From assembly GCF_033101155.1 (NCBI RefSeq), contig NZ_JAWMPX010000009.1, positions 106,702 to 170,701 on the forward strand: DNA of 64,000 bases, written 5' to 3'. The DNA is from Tropicimonas sp033101155. Its GTDB lineage: Bacteria > Pseudomonadota > Alphaproteobacteria > Rhodobacterales > Rhodobacteraceae. How positions within the stretch are numbered: the stretch's first letter is position 1; each line of letters begins with the position of its first letter. This document shows positions 45,803 through 55,008 of the stretch, piece by piece. The notes beneath the pieces were generated by a model. It saw nothing but the letters and a program-made list of their open reading frames with translations. It ran no database searches and was not told the origin of the DNA. The position numbers were made by a program, and so were the translations under genes.

Positions 45803-47051
45803 TCAGTCCCTCCCGTCCGGTCAGGTCGATTTCGCGCGGTTGCATCAGCGGGTGACTGTCGATCACGCCGCCCGGCAGGAGCGCCGGGAAGGCCGATTGC
45901 GACCATCGCACCAATTGAACCGCGGGCGAGCCGAGCAGCAGCTTCGCCGCCGGCTGTGTCCAGAGCACGTGATCCATGCTGTCATTCGGGCGATAAGGCG
46001 CATCCGCGATCCCGTCGCCATTGAGGTCATAGGCGGCGAAGTCGGACCAGTAATTGCCTTCGCCCTCTTCGGACCATTCCACCCAGCGGGTGGAGACGTA
46101 TTTCACCTGGGTCCGGTTGCCGATGAAGGCATTGCCGAGGATGCGGTTGCCGTCCGAACCGGCGGTGAAGTGAATGCCGATGCCGCAGGCTTCGAAATGA
46201 TTGCCCGAGAACAGGTTCTTGTTGGAATTGTAGAGAAAGGCGCATTTCTGCTTCGTGCCGCGCACGTAATTTCCGGTGATCTCGCTGTGATTGGCGTAAT
46301 TCATCATCACACCATGCTCGCGGTCATCGATGGAGATATTGTCCGCCACCTTGACGCGCTTGGAGAACATTACCGCATAGCCAAGGTCGTTGCCGATGGA
46401 GACATTGCCCGTCACCTCCGACTGGTTGGCATACATGTAGTGCACGGCGAAGCGCAGGTCGCGGAAGATGTTGTTGCGAAAGATATTCTTCTTCGAGGAA
46501 TTGACGAAAATCCCGTCACGCCCAAGCCGGATATCGTTGTTCTCAACCACGGCTCCCGGCGCATTCCAGACATAGACGCCATTGCCGCGATCATTCATCC
46601 GGCGGTCGGTGCGTCCGGTGATGTGGTTGCCGGTGACGCGGGCGTCGCGCGCGCCGTGGATGTCGATTCCGTAGAGATTGCCTTCCAGCACATTGTCGCG
46701 GGCAATGGCCCTGTCGGCTGTCTTGGTCAGCTTGATGCCGGAATCGATTTCCTCATGGGAGGAGCCCGATCCGATGATCGTCAGCCCCGAGACCGTGACA
46801 TCCGCGCCGGTCACGGTGATCACGCTGCCCCGGTCCTGCCCGTCGAGGATGGCATGGCCTTGCCCGTCCAGCGTGACCGGGAAGGCCAGCTCGACGGTCT
46901 CGGTATAGGTCCCGGGCCGCAGGCGCAGCGTGTCGCCCTCCGCGGCCCGGGACAGTGTTTCGGCGATCGCTCCGGGCCGTGCCGGAACGTCCCACTCGGC
47001 CGCCGAGAGCGGCGAGGCGATGAGCAGCAGGGTGGCCCAGAGCAGACGCAT
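45795..47051 (-). CDS. nosD: NosD, periplasmic copper-cluster assembly protein
   Basis: 418 residues; signal peptide (1-18) and a right-handed beta-helix of parallel repeats (about 35-350) with recurring N-x-x-x-G-N turns. Needed to build the Cu-Z centre of NosZ with NosFY and NosL. Starts 3 bp after nosZ. Confidence 0.94.
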   Translation of the reverse strand: MRLLWATLLLIASPLSAAEWDVPARPGAIAETLSRAAEGDTLRLRPGTYTETVELAFPVTLDGQGHAILDGQDRGSVITVTGADVTVSGLTIIGSGSSHEEIDSGIKLTKTADRAIARDNVLEGNLYGIDIHGARDARVTGNHITGRTDRRMNDRGNGVYVWNAPGAVVENNDIRLGRDGIFVNSSKKNIFRNNIFRDLRFAVHYMYANQSEVTGNVSIGNDLGYAVMFSKRVKVADNISIDDREHGVMMNYANHSEITGNYVRGTKQKCAFLYNSNKNLFSGNHFEACGIGIHFTAGSDGNRILGNAFIGNRTQVKYVSTRWVEWSEEGEGNYWSDFAAYDLNGDGIADAPYRPNDSMDHVLWTQPAAKLLLGSPAVQLVRWSQSAFPALLPGGVIDSHPLMQPREIDLTGREGLND

Positions 47052-47054
47052 GGA

Positions 47055-48962
47055 TCAGGCGCCTTTCGGTTCGACGAACATCCGGCCGCGCATCTCCATG
47101 TGGAGCGCGTGGCAGAACCACTGGCAATAGAACCAGTGCACGCCCGGACGGTCGGCAACGAAAGTGACCGAGGCGGTGGCCTGCGGTGCAACCTCCATCG
47201 CAACGCCGAAATTGGCGAGGCAGAAGCCGTGGGTCAGGTCGTCGATATCATCCATGTTGGTGACATAGATGGTGACCTCGTCGCCCTGCTTGACGGTGAA
47301 CTTCTCCATCGAGAATTCCGGCGCCACGGAGGAGAGATAGACCCGCACCTTGTTGCCGTCGCGGATCAGCTCCTCGTGGCCCCAGTCGAGATCGACACCA
47401 TCGGCCTCGGCCTGCTTGCGAGCATCTTCCCACATCGGGTCGTTGCGGTCCCACTCATTGCGCGGGTTGACGATGTCGCGGCGCACGATGATCGAGTCGT
47501 GCGGCTCGGCAAAGGTCGGTCCATCATGGACCAGCGTCATGCCGTCGCCCGAGATGTCGATGAGCTGCTCGTTCTCCGGCTTCAGCGGGCCAGTGTTGAG
47601 GAACCGGTCCTTGGAAAACTTGTTCATCGAGATCAGCCACTTGCCATCGGCTTCCTTGGTCTCACCCATGGAGGTCGAGTTGTGGCCTGGCTGGTAATGC
47701 ACGTCGATCTTCTCGATGATCGGGTCCACATCGGCGCCGTTATACTGCTCGATCGCCTTCTCGATGTTCCACTTCACGGCCTGGCTGTCGAGGAAGAGCG
47801 TGGTGAAGGCGTTGCCCTTGCCGTCATAGGCGGTGTGGAGCGGCCCGAGGCCCAGCTGCGGCTCGGCCACGATGCAGGAGCGCGGGTCGGCGCCTTCGAA
47901 GACCGCGTCGAGCTTTGTCACATCCATCACAGATACCGTCGGCGACAGCTTGCCGTTGATGCAGACATGCTTGCCGTCTGGCGCGGTGTTGATGCCATGC
48001 GGCGAGTTGGGGATCGGGATGTAACGGGTGTAGTTCTTGTTCTGACCCTTGCGCCCGTCGATCACCTTGACGCCGTTCAGTTCCTGGTAGTCGCCGGCGG
48101 CGACACCGGCCTCGATCTCCTTGAGATTGAAGACAACCACGTGGTCCATCTCGTTCTCGGTCATCTCGGCCAGGTTCATGCCCATTTCCGAGTTGTAGGA
48201 GGTCGAGAAGGCGTATTTGCCCTGGTAGTCGCAATCGGTGTTGTCGAGGTTGCCCGACACGATCACCTGCCAGGCGATCTCCATCGTGTCACCGTCGATG
48301 GCAGTGTAGATGTTGAAGTATTGCGACGGGTCGTCGAGGATCGTGCCATCATTGACCAGCGGCGCTTCGTGCTCGCCATTGGCAAAGACATAGCCGGTGC
48401 GCGGGAATTTCTGCGGACGCAACCCGTGGATGTCATGCGCGTTCGGGATCTCGAGGATCTTGTCGCATTTCATCACGTCACAACGCACACGGGCCACGCG
48501 GGTGTTGGCCTTGTCGTTCATGAACAGGTAACGGCCGTCATAGGTGCCGTCGGTGAAGGACATGTGCGGGTGGTGCAGGTCGCCATTGTCATAGGTGACC
48601 TTGCCGTTGGAGGCGAGGAAGTGCTTCGTCTCTTCGGTCAGACCCTCGGTCAGCACCTTGAGGCTCTCGTTGGTCTGGCCCCAGCCGGTGGCCGAACAGC
48701 GGTTGAACACCGGAATGCGCATCAGCTCACGCATCGACGGCACACCGAGGATGCGCAGCTCGCCGGTCTGGCCGGAGGACCAGAAGCCGTAGTAGTCGTC
48801 CAGCTCGCCCGGTTCGAGGCTCGCGGTTCCTGCCGCGGCCTTCGCCTGGGTGGCAGACATCATCGTTCCGCCGAAGCCAGCGGAGGCGAGCACTGCCCCC
48901 GTGGCCGTGGCACCGAGCATTCCGCGGCGTGTCATCGCCAGTTGTTTCATCTTCTCAGACAT
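47055..48962 (-). CDS. nosZ: Nitrous oxide reductase NosZ
   Basis: Reduces N2O to N2 in the periplasm. 635 residues. Tat signal (TRRGMLGATATG), seven-blade propeller with Cu-Z His (DLHHPHMSF; ASNGKVTYD region), and C-terminal cupredoxin with Cu-A site CQWFCHALHMEM. The Tat signal and gene order make it the typical (clade I) enzyme. The ATG at 48962 follows GGAGGG and overlaps the nosR stop. Confidence 0.97.
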   Translation of the reverse strand: MSEKMKQLAMTRRGMLGATATGAVLASAGFGGTMMSATQAKAAAGTASLEPGELDDYYGFWSSGQTGELRILGVPSMRELMRIPVFNRCSATGWGQTNESLKVLTEGLTEETKHFLASNGKVTYDNGDLHHPHMSFTDGTYDGRYLFMNDKANTRVARVRCDVMKCDKILEIPNAHDIHGLRPQKFPRTGYVFANGEHEAPLVNDGTILDDPSQYFNIYTAIDGDTMEIAWQVIVSGNLDNTDCDYQGKYAFSTSYNSEMGMNLAEMTENEMDHVVVFNLKEIEAGVAAGDYQELNGVKVIDGRKGQNKNYTRYIPIPNSPHGINTAPDGKHVCINGKLSPTVSVMDVTKLDAVFEGADPRSCIVAEPQLGLGPLHTAYDGKGNAFTTLFLDSQAVKWNIEKAIEQYNGADVDPIIEKIDVHYQPGHNSTSMGETKEADGKWLISMNKFSKDRFLNTGPLKPENEQLIDISGDGMTLVHDGPTFAEPHDSIIVRRDIVNPRNEWDRNDPMWEDARKQAEADGVDLDWGHEELIRDGNKVRVYLSSVAPEFSMEKFTVKQGDEVTIYVTNMDDIDDLTHGFCLANFGVAMEVAPQATASVTFVADRPGVHWFYCQWFCHALHMEMRGRMFVEPKGA

Positions 48963-51147
48963 GGGCGTTCCCTCCATCAGGTTCCGGTTTCTTCGCGTTC
49001 GGGTGGTTTGCGGGCGGCATCTGCAAGGGAGCGCCGACCTTTTCGCGCCGCTTCATCTTCTTGATGACAACGGGGCATTTCGTTTCGGACTGGTAGAGAA
49101 CCTGGCAATGCAGGCAGTCTACGCATTCATTCGGGTTGATCTCACCGGTCGGGTGGATCGCCTGGACCGGGCATTCATTGGCGCAGGTCTGGCAGGGCGC
49201 GCCGCATTCCTTGTAGCGACGCAGCCAGTCGAACATCCGCATCCGCGCCGGGATCGCCAGCGCGCCGCCCAGCGGGCAGAGATAGCGACAATAGAACCGT
49301 TCGACGAACAGTCCGGCGACCAGCAGCCCCACCGCAAAGACCACGAAGGGCCAGTCGCGGACGAATTTCAGGATGATCGCGGTCTTGAACGGCTCCACCT
49401 CGGCCAGTTTCTCGGCCATCGGGATCGAGCCCAGAGAGACGCCGAAAAGCCCAAGGAAGATCATGTATTTCAGCGGCCAGAGCCGTTCATGCAGACCCCA
49501 TGGCAGGGTCCATTGCGGGACCTTGAAGAACCGAGCGACCTGGTTTGTCAGCTCCTGCAACGCGCCAAATGGGCAGAGCCAGCCGCAATAGGCGCCACGG
49601 CCCCAGAAGAGCAGCGCGGCAGCGACGGCAAACCACTGGATGAAGACCAGCGGGTCCATCAGGAAGGCGTCCCAGCTGAAGCCCTCGCGCATCTGCCCGG
49701 CCAGCGCCATCAGGTTTACCACCGAGAGCTGCGCATTGGCGTACCAGCCGATGAAGACCAGTGTCATGGTCAGATAGCCGATGCGGAACCAGTAGAAGAC
49801 GCGGGCGTTTGCCGTGGCCTGAAACTGGAAGAAGAACGTTGCCGTCAGCACGGCGAGCATGCCGCCCAGCACGGCGATCTCGACCGTCTTGTCTCTCCAG
49901 ATCCGTTGCCAGAGCGCGGCCTTTGCAGCAGCCTCGTCCTCGGCGCTGTCGAGGATCTTTGGTGCCTGAAGCGGCAGAAGGAAACGTTCGGGAAGCTTGT
50001 AGCCGAGGTCGAAGGTCAGGAAGACGCGTTCCAGCGCGCCGACCGAGCGCTGCACAAGAAGTTGCAGGCGGAAGGGCTCGGCCGGATCGAATTCCACATC
50101 GGCCGGGATCCTGAACAGGTCGAGCTCCTTGAAGCTCGGCCCCCCGGCGGCGGCGAGGTCGCCGAGCCGTCGGTGTTGCTTGTCGAAGAAGCGCACCGAC
50201 CCATCGCCCTGGATAAGCTGGATGCGGTCGAAGATGCCGCCGCGCACATAGCCCGAGCCCTTGAAGGAATAGGCGCCGCGCCCCAGCACGAGGATCGCGT
50301 GCTCTCCCTCCTCCAGCCAGTCGGTCAGGTTGGCATATTCATTGTCGCCCAGCAGCGACCGGCCGATCGACGGCACCGAGACCAGCGCCGCATGCATGTC
50401 GATGAAGGTATCGTCGGGTGCGCCTTTCTCGGGGCGCTTGATGGCGCGGGGGTCGTCCGTTGCCTCGAAGGCGGCATTGATCTGTCCGACATCCAGCGTG
50501 AGCCGACGGATCGAGCCGTCGCCGGACAGGGTGGCCCAGTCGGCGGTGTCCGTGATCGAGAGGTCCAACTCGCGTCTCGGCCCGGTCTCTTCCTGCGCCA
50601 GCCCGCCAAGGCCGAGCGCCCGGGCGACCTTGATGCCGCCGCGCACGATGGAATCGTCGATCACCATGATCGTGACGGTCGCGCCCGAGATGATGTCGAG
50701 ATCATGGGCCGAGCCGTATTCGACGACTTCCGCCTTCAGGTCGAGCCCGGCATAGGATTGGGTGAGCGCCTTGACCTTCCGATCCGGGATGCCGATCAGC
50801 ACGATGGGTTCGGAATGCTTGACCAGCTGAACGCCGGTCAGGACGGCGTCCGCATCGATTGCCGCGACCACGTGGATCGGCTTGCCGGAATAACCTGTTG
50901 TGCCGACGAAATCCGATGTCAGGAAGGCCCAGGCCAACGTCTCTGTGCCCTTGAGCAGCGGCGCCACGGGGACGTCCTCCCGCACGGGGCCGAAACTGTC
51001 GGCATCGGGGTGAAAATCGGATGCGGTGAGTTTGGGAAGGAAGCTGGCGAGCGTTTCCGCGTTTGCCTTGCTTGCGATGCCCCCGAGGAGGGTGGCGGCG
51101 AGCGCAAGGGCGAGGAGCCAGCCGGTGAAGACGCGCTTCACATCCAT
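48955..51147 (-). CDS. nosR: NosR, flavin and Fe-S membrane protein
   Basis: Electron donor or activator for NosZ. 730 residues: signal (1-30), periplasmic FMN-binding domain (about 90-180, flavin attached by NosX), membrane helices from about 410, CGWLCPFG motifs and a C-terminal double 4Fe-4S set (CGAPCQTCANECP ... CVDCLHCQ). Starts behind GGGAGG and overlaps the upstream small gene by 10 bp. Confidence 0.96.
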   Translation of the reverse strand: MDVKRVFTGWLLALALAATLLGGIASKANAETLASFLPKLTASDFHPDADSFGPVREDVPVAPLLKGTETLAWAFLTSDFVGTTGYSGKPIHVVAAIDADAVLTGVQLVKHSEPIVLIGIPDRKVKALTQSYAGLDLKAEVVEYGSAHDLDIISGATVTIMVIDDSIVRGGIKVARALGLGGLAQEETGPRRELDLSITDTADWATLSGDGSIRRLTLDVGQINAAFEATDDPRAIKRPEKGAPDDTFIDMHAALVSVPSIGRSLLGDNEYANLTDWLEEGEHAILVLGRGAYSFKGSGYVRGGIFDRIQLIQGDGSVRFFDKQHRRLGDLAAAGGPSFKELDLFRIPADVEFDPAEPFRLQLLVQRSVGALERVFLTFDLGYKLPERFLLPLQAPKILDSAEDEAAAKAALWQRIWRDKTVEIAVLGGMLAVLTATFFFQFQATANARVFYWFRIGYLTMTLVFIGWYANAQLSVVNLMALAGQMREGFSWDAFLMDPLVFIQWFAVAAALLFWGRGAYCGWLCPFGALQELTNQVARFFKVPQWTLPWGLHERLWPLKYMIFLGLFGVSLGSIPMAEKLAEVEPFKTAIILKFVRDWPFVVFAVGLLVAGLFVERFYCRYLCPLGGALAIPARMRMFDWLRRYKECGAPCQTCANECPVQAIHPTGEINPNECVDCLHCQVLYQSETKCPVVIKKMKRREKVGAPLQMPPANHPNAKKPEPDGGNAHV

Positions 51148-51617
51148 GGCATCCTCCCTTCAAAGCAGGTCGGCCCCATGAACAGTTTCATAGCCAAGAG
51201 TATTGCCTTTTCGGTTTGGGCTGGCGGTCCGCGATTGTCAGCCCAGAACTGGGCCGGATTGGTCGTGCAGACGGCGCCGATGATCATGTCCTGATGCGAT
51301 GGCAGCCCGAGATGTCGGCGCCAAAGGGTCTCGCGGGGAAGATCGAAGGCCACGGACAGCATGCATAGGGGGCAGTCCCCGCACTCGACACAGGGAGTCT
51401 TGCTGCCGGCGGTCTCGTTTCCGTCGGAATCGATTCGGATCTCCGATATGCCGAATTCGCTGCAGATCTCGATCACCTGATCGGCCTGATGGGCCAGTCC
51501 GGGCATCGTCGCGATGGTTTGCAGGAGCACGGAAAGGGCCAACACGCCGAGACAGGCCAGCCGAAGGCGTGTCCTTCGCTGTTTACTCGGCCGTTTTCTT
51601 TCCGGTTGCTGTCGCAT
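51138..51617 (-). CDS. Cys-rich exported small protein heading the nos operon
   Basis: 159 residues. Basic N-terminus and membrane helix or signal (about 18-38). The motif CVECGDCPLC is at about 76-85, with further Cys at about 52, 116 and 150. The layout resembles DUF2946-type proteins, which have been linked with copper, but this is only a resemblance. It overlaps nosR and lies 63 bp after a Dnr site, so it is the first nos gene. A copper-handling role is inferred. Confidence 0.65.
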   Translation of the reverse strand: MRQQPERKRPSKQRRTRLRLACLGVLALSVLLQTIATMPGLAHQADQVIEICSEFGISEIRIDSDGNETAGSKTPCVECGDCPLCMLSVAFDLPRETLWRRHLGLPSHQDMIIGAVCTTNPAQFWADNRGPPAQTEKAILLAMKLFMGPTCFEGRMPWM

Positions 51618-51679
51618 TCACTCTCTGTCGCAAAAGGCTGCGTTGCCCACAGCTATGCGCCGGCGGCGGGAGGTGCGCC

Positions 51680-51693
51680 TTGACTTTTGTTAG
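51680..51693. promoter_or_regulatory. Dnr/NnrR site before the nos operon
   Basis: TTGACTTTTGTTAG; on the other strand CTAACAAAAGTCAA, two changes from the norC site. Begins 63 bp before the first nos gene, as at norC (64 bp). Confidence 0.75.
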
Positions 51694-51887
51694 GGAGGAA
51701 CGTCGGCGTCAGGCGTTGAGACGAAGGGGCCGTTCGACAGATGTGTCGTTCACCTGCCGGCCTGCATCTTCTGACAAGGCGGCCATCCGGCGATCAGAGG
51801 AACATGGTCGGCACGCCGCTGTGGCTATCGTCATCGCGTGGATCTGGCTGAGCGCTGGATCGATGCGCGCATGGCGACGGCAGGATC

Positions 51888-52787
51888 TCAGGAATTTCGC
51901 CCATTCGTACCTGACCCAGATTCTTTCCATGCCGAGTTCAGGACCCAGCTTCTGACTTGCGACGACGCTCTGGATGCTCCTTGCCGCGGCGAGAGGAGGT
52001 AGAAGTCCATTCCACCTTCCAGAACGCTGTCGAAGGGTTGTACGAGGCGGCCAGCGTCGAGGTCTCTTTGAACAAGGAAGCGACTGGCCAGTGCCACCCC
52101 CTGTCCGGCCAAGGCGGCGTCGAGGCTCAACGTTGTCTGATTGAACCGGAGTCCGCGAGACGATCCTGGATCCTGCCCGAATGTCATTTCGATGAATCTC
52201 GGCCAGAGATCGTGCGTGTCGTGGAGCAACGTGAGGCTCGGCAAGGCCGCCGCGTCCGCGGCGTCGAGGGTGGGAGAGCACACCGCGATGATTTCCTGGA
52301 GGAACAGCAGATCGGCGCGCAGGCTTGCCCCGAATGGCGGCCGCCCCTGGCGCACCGCGAGGTCGATTCCGTCTGCATGAAAGCTGGAAACGCGTTCGGT
52401 TGCGGTGATGCGGAGATCGATCCCGGGATGGGCTTGCGTGAATTCCGCAAGCCGCGGAATGAGCCATTTCGAAGCGAAGGTGGGTGTGACGCTGATGGTC
52501 ACCCGGGATGGGGCCGTACGAAGCGCGCGGGTTGCGTCCGAGAGCTGCGTGAAGGCACGCGAGACCGCCGCGTGATAGGCGCGTCCCTCCTCGGTGAAGG
52601 CCAGCCCGCGCGACTCTCTCAGGAACAGACGCAGGCCGAGATGGTCTTCAAGGCCGCGCACCTGCTGTGCCACAGCGCCCTGTGTCACTCCCAGCTCATC
52701 GGCCGCAGCGCGAAAGGTCAGGTGCCGTCCTGCGACGGCAAAGGCCCGGAGTCCGTTGAGGGGCGGGAGGTTGGTCTCACTTTTCAC
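51888..52787 (-). CDS. LysR-family regulator
   Basis: 299 residues of the GcvA/AmpR-like group: HTH LNGLRAFAVAGRHLTFRAAADELGVTQGAVAQQVRGLE (about 10-48) and a type 2 periplasmic-binding effector domain. Starts at a GTG (52787). Divergent from the SDR gene, which is its likely target. Confidence 0.88.
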   Translation of the reverse strand: MKSETNLPPLNGLRAFAVAGRHLTFRAAADELGVTQGAVAQQVRGLEDHLGLRLFLRESRGLAFTEEGRAYHAAVSRAFTQLSDATRALRTAPSRVTISVTPTFASKWLIPRLAEFTQAHPGIDLRITATERVSSFHADGIDLAVRQGRPPFGASLRADLLFLQEIIAVCSPTLDAADAAALPSLTLLHDTHDLWPRFIEMTFGQDPGSSRGLRFNQTTLSLDAALAGQGVALASRFLVQRDLDAGRLVQPFDSVLEGGMDFYLLSPRQGASRASSQVRSWVLNSAWKESGSGTNGRNS

Positions 52788-52903
52788 AGTAGATTTCCTA
52801 CAGGCTGGCAGAAGCGCAGCTAACCGACGGCATCGCTATACATCCTACTATCAAAAGATCGTAGGCGCATCCAGAGTATGACGCTTGGCAAGGAGTCCGG
52901 AAA

Positions 52904-53608
52904 ATGGCGATAGAAAAAGTAGCGTTGATAACAGCCGGCGGCAGCGGCATGGGGGCAGGGGCTGCGAAACAACTCGCGGCCGATGGCTTCAGGATCGGCA
53001 TCCTGTCCTCCTCCGGAAAGGGAGAGGCGCTTGCCGAGGATCTCGGCGGCTTCGGAGTCACCGGATCGAACCAGTCGGTCGAAGACCTCTCGCGGCTTGT
53101 TGACGGGGCGATGGATCGGTGGGGGCGGGTCGATGTGCTGGTAAACTCCGCCGGGCACGGCCCCAAGGGCGACATTCTCGAAATGTCGGATGAAGACTGG
53201 CACGCAGGGCTCGATGTCTACCTGATGAACGTGATCCGGCCGACCCGGCGTGTCACGCCGATCATGGCGGCCCAGGGAGGCGGCTCGATCATCAACATCT
53301 CGACATTCGCAGCGTTCGAACCAGACCCGCTCTTCCCCACGTCCGGAGTCTTCCGTGCCGGGCTTGCGGGCTTCAGCAAGCTCTACGCTGACAGATATGC
53401 CGCCCAGAACATCCGGATGAACAACATCCTGCCGGGCTTCATCGATAGCCTGCCCGAGAACGCGGAGCGTCGATCCCGCATCCCGCTGGGCCGTTACGGC
53501 ACGGAAAGAGAGGTTTCCTCGCTCATCGGCTGGCTTGCCTCCGAAACTGGCGGATACGTAACCGGACAGAACTGGCGGATCGACGGCGGGCTCACACGAA
53601 GCGTCTGA
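52904..53608 (+). CDS. SDR-family protein with altered active site
   Basis: 234 residues. The NAD(P) motif TAGGSGMGAG (10-19) and NSAG (about 81-84) are normal. The catalytic Tyr-x-x-x-Lys is replaced: in the segment SGVFRAGLAGFSK the expected Tyr is Ser and the Lys is Arg, while the following IRMNNILPGF is conserved. It may have different chemistry or bind without turnover. AAGGAG ribosome site. Divergent from the LysR gene by 116 bp. Confidence 0.8.
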   Translation: MAIEKVALITAGGSGMGAGAAKQLAADGFRIGILSSSGKGEALAEDLGGFGVTGSNQSVEDLSRLVDGAMDRWGRVDVLVNSAGHGPKGDILEMSDEDWHAGLDVYLMNVIRPTRRVTPIMAAQGGGSIINISTFAAFEPDPLFPTSGVFRAGLAGFSKLYADRYAAQNIRMNNILPGFIDSLPENAERRSRIPLGRYGTEREVSSLIGWLASETGGYVTGQNWRIDGGLTRSV

Positions 53609-54052
53609 GGCAACCGGTCTGGTTCGGCGACGTCAGCCCGTCGCGCCCGGAGCGCCTGCTCTGGATGCCGGTCAACGGGAGCGTGGCGTTTCCGGGACGA
53701 ACTTGCGTCATAGTGTTTCCTTCGATTCAAACGAAAGGATCACATCACAGAACCGTGGGATCAAACACTTGGCCGTGCCGAGCAATGGAGGATTTTACGA
53801 AAACGAACCCCGTGCTCCAAGACGCGCGGAGGACGGGTCTGTCAATAGGCAGCGCCGCTCAGGGCGCAGTCGAGTTGGCCTGCTCCGATATTCTGGATGC
53901 ATCTTTTGACGTGCGTCATGGACAGATCGCGGATTCTATCGTGTGGATAAGCAATCGTCGGCCAGTGTAGCTCGGAAGGGCTGCGGTGCCGGAATGCTTC
54001 CGTTGGGAAACCGTCTCGAGTTTCTCGAACGGATCAAGGAGGGCCAACAACC
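53609..54052. other. Gap before the secreted-protein cluster
   Basis: 444 bases, GC lower than the surroundings. No gene supported; a 101-codon frame from 53665 has no ribosome site or recognisable features. Confidence 0.4.
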
Positions 54053-54622
54053 ATGCTTGGATCGGGTTTCGCTTCTCTCGCAACAATTTGCTTCATGGCG
54101 TCGGCTGGAGCCTGTTGGGGACAGACTTGCGCGGCCTACGGGCCGACTGAACTGGTCGGCCGCGTTCAAATCTGCGTCTCATCCGTTCTCGCATCCCAAT
54201 CCGGAAACTCATATGGCCCGGGCAACTTGCTGGACGGAGACAACCGGACAGCCTGGTGCGAAGGTGTGCGCGGAAATGGCAATGGCGAGGAAATCGCCAT
54301 TTCTATCCGAGACGGAATTCCGTTTCGCAGGCTGATCCTACAGAACGGATATGGAAAATCGGCCAGGGCCTTCGGCAATAACGGCCGAGCGCGGACAATC
54401 GAGATTGCGACGGATCTCGGGGACGTGTTTCAAACCCGCCTGCCGGACAATTCCGACGATGTGATCGTCAACCTGCCGCGCCTGGCGGAATACCGAAATC
54501 TCCGGATACGAATTCTCGATGTGTATCCCGGCGCGAAATACCAGGATACCTGCCTCAACTTCATCACGCCGGATCTGGAATACGAACGTTACCTGGAACT
54601 CAAGAGCCAGGGTCTTCTTTAG
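54053..54622 (+). CDS. Secreted protein with NADase-type glycan-binding domain
   Basis: 189 residues. Signal peptide to about residue 27. Residues 40-175 match the discoidin-like fold seen as the NADase-type glycan-binding domain: VSSVLASQSGNSYGPGNLLDG, TAWCEGVRGNGNGEEI and NGYGKS...NGRARTIEI. In known proteins this domain helps bind glycans or carries a toxin; no toxin domain is fused here. AAGGAGGG ribosome site. Precedes the SH3 gene by 17 bp. Confidence 0.75.
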   Translation: MLGSGFASLATICFMASAGACWGQTCAAYGPTELVGRVQICVSSVLASQSGNSYGPGNLLDGDNRTAWCEGVRGNGNGEEIAISIRDGIPFRRLILQNGYGKSARAFGNNGRARTIEIATDLGDVFQTRLPDNSDDVIVNLPRLAEYRNLRIRILDVYPGAKYQDTCLNFITPDLEYERYLELKSQGLL

Positions 54623-54639
54623 GATTGGGAGGAGCCGAA

Positions 54640-54993
54640 ATGGTTTCGAAGGCTGTTCTGGTCGCGGCTGTGATCGCGATGCTTCACCCCGGCGTGGCGG
54701 CGGTGGACGCTTCGGGGCCGGACTATTTTCGCGTTGTCGGGGTCGCCTGGAACGATGTGCTGAACATTCGCAACGGACCAACCGCCCGGGCTTCCAAAAT
54801 CGGAGCGATCCCGCCTGACGGAAATGGGGTCCGGAACCTGGGATGCAGCGGCGGGATGACCTATGCCCAGTGGGAGGCCGCAACGCCGACGCAACGCGAT
54901 GCCGCGCGCAAACGCGTCTGGTGCAGGATCTATTACCGGGGCGTCGAAGGTTGGGTCGCAGGCTGGTTCCTCGCGGAAGGAAGCGCCAACTGA
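54640..54993 (+). CDS. Secreted SH3-domain protein
   Basis: 117 residues; signal peptide to about residue 23, then a bacterial SH3 domain (about 34-110) with LNIRNGPTARASKIGAIP and a Cys pair (about 70, 95), ending GVEGWVAGWFLAEG. Such domains bind cell wall or proteins. Probably cotranscribed with the glycan-binding gene. Convergent with the caspase gene. Confidence 0.8.
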   Translation: MVSKAVLVAAVIAMLHPGVAAVDASGPDYFRVVGVAWNDVLNIRNGPTARASKIGAIPPDGNGVRNLGCSGGMTYAQWEAATPTQRDAARKRVWCRIYYRGVEGWVAGWFLAEGSAN

Positions 54994-55008
54994 TCCACCG
55001 GGCGCGGG

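Noticed and set aside
45768..49064. Frame of about 1100 codons on the plus strand opposite nosD and nosZ
   Set aside because: Antisense shadow of nos genes with clear products; low-complexity composition and no start signal.
53665..53970. 101-codon plus-strand frame before the glycan-binding gene
   Set aside because: No ribosome site, no signal peptide or domain; odd composition.
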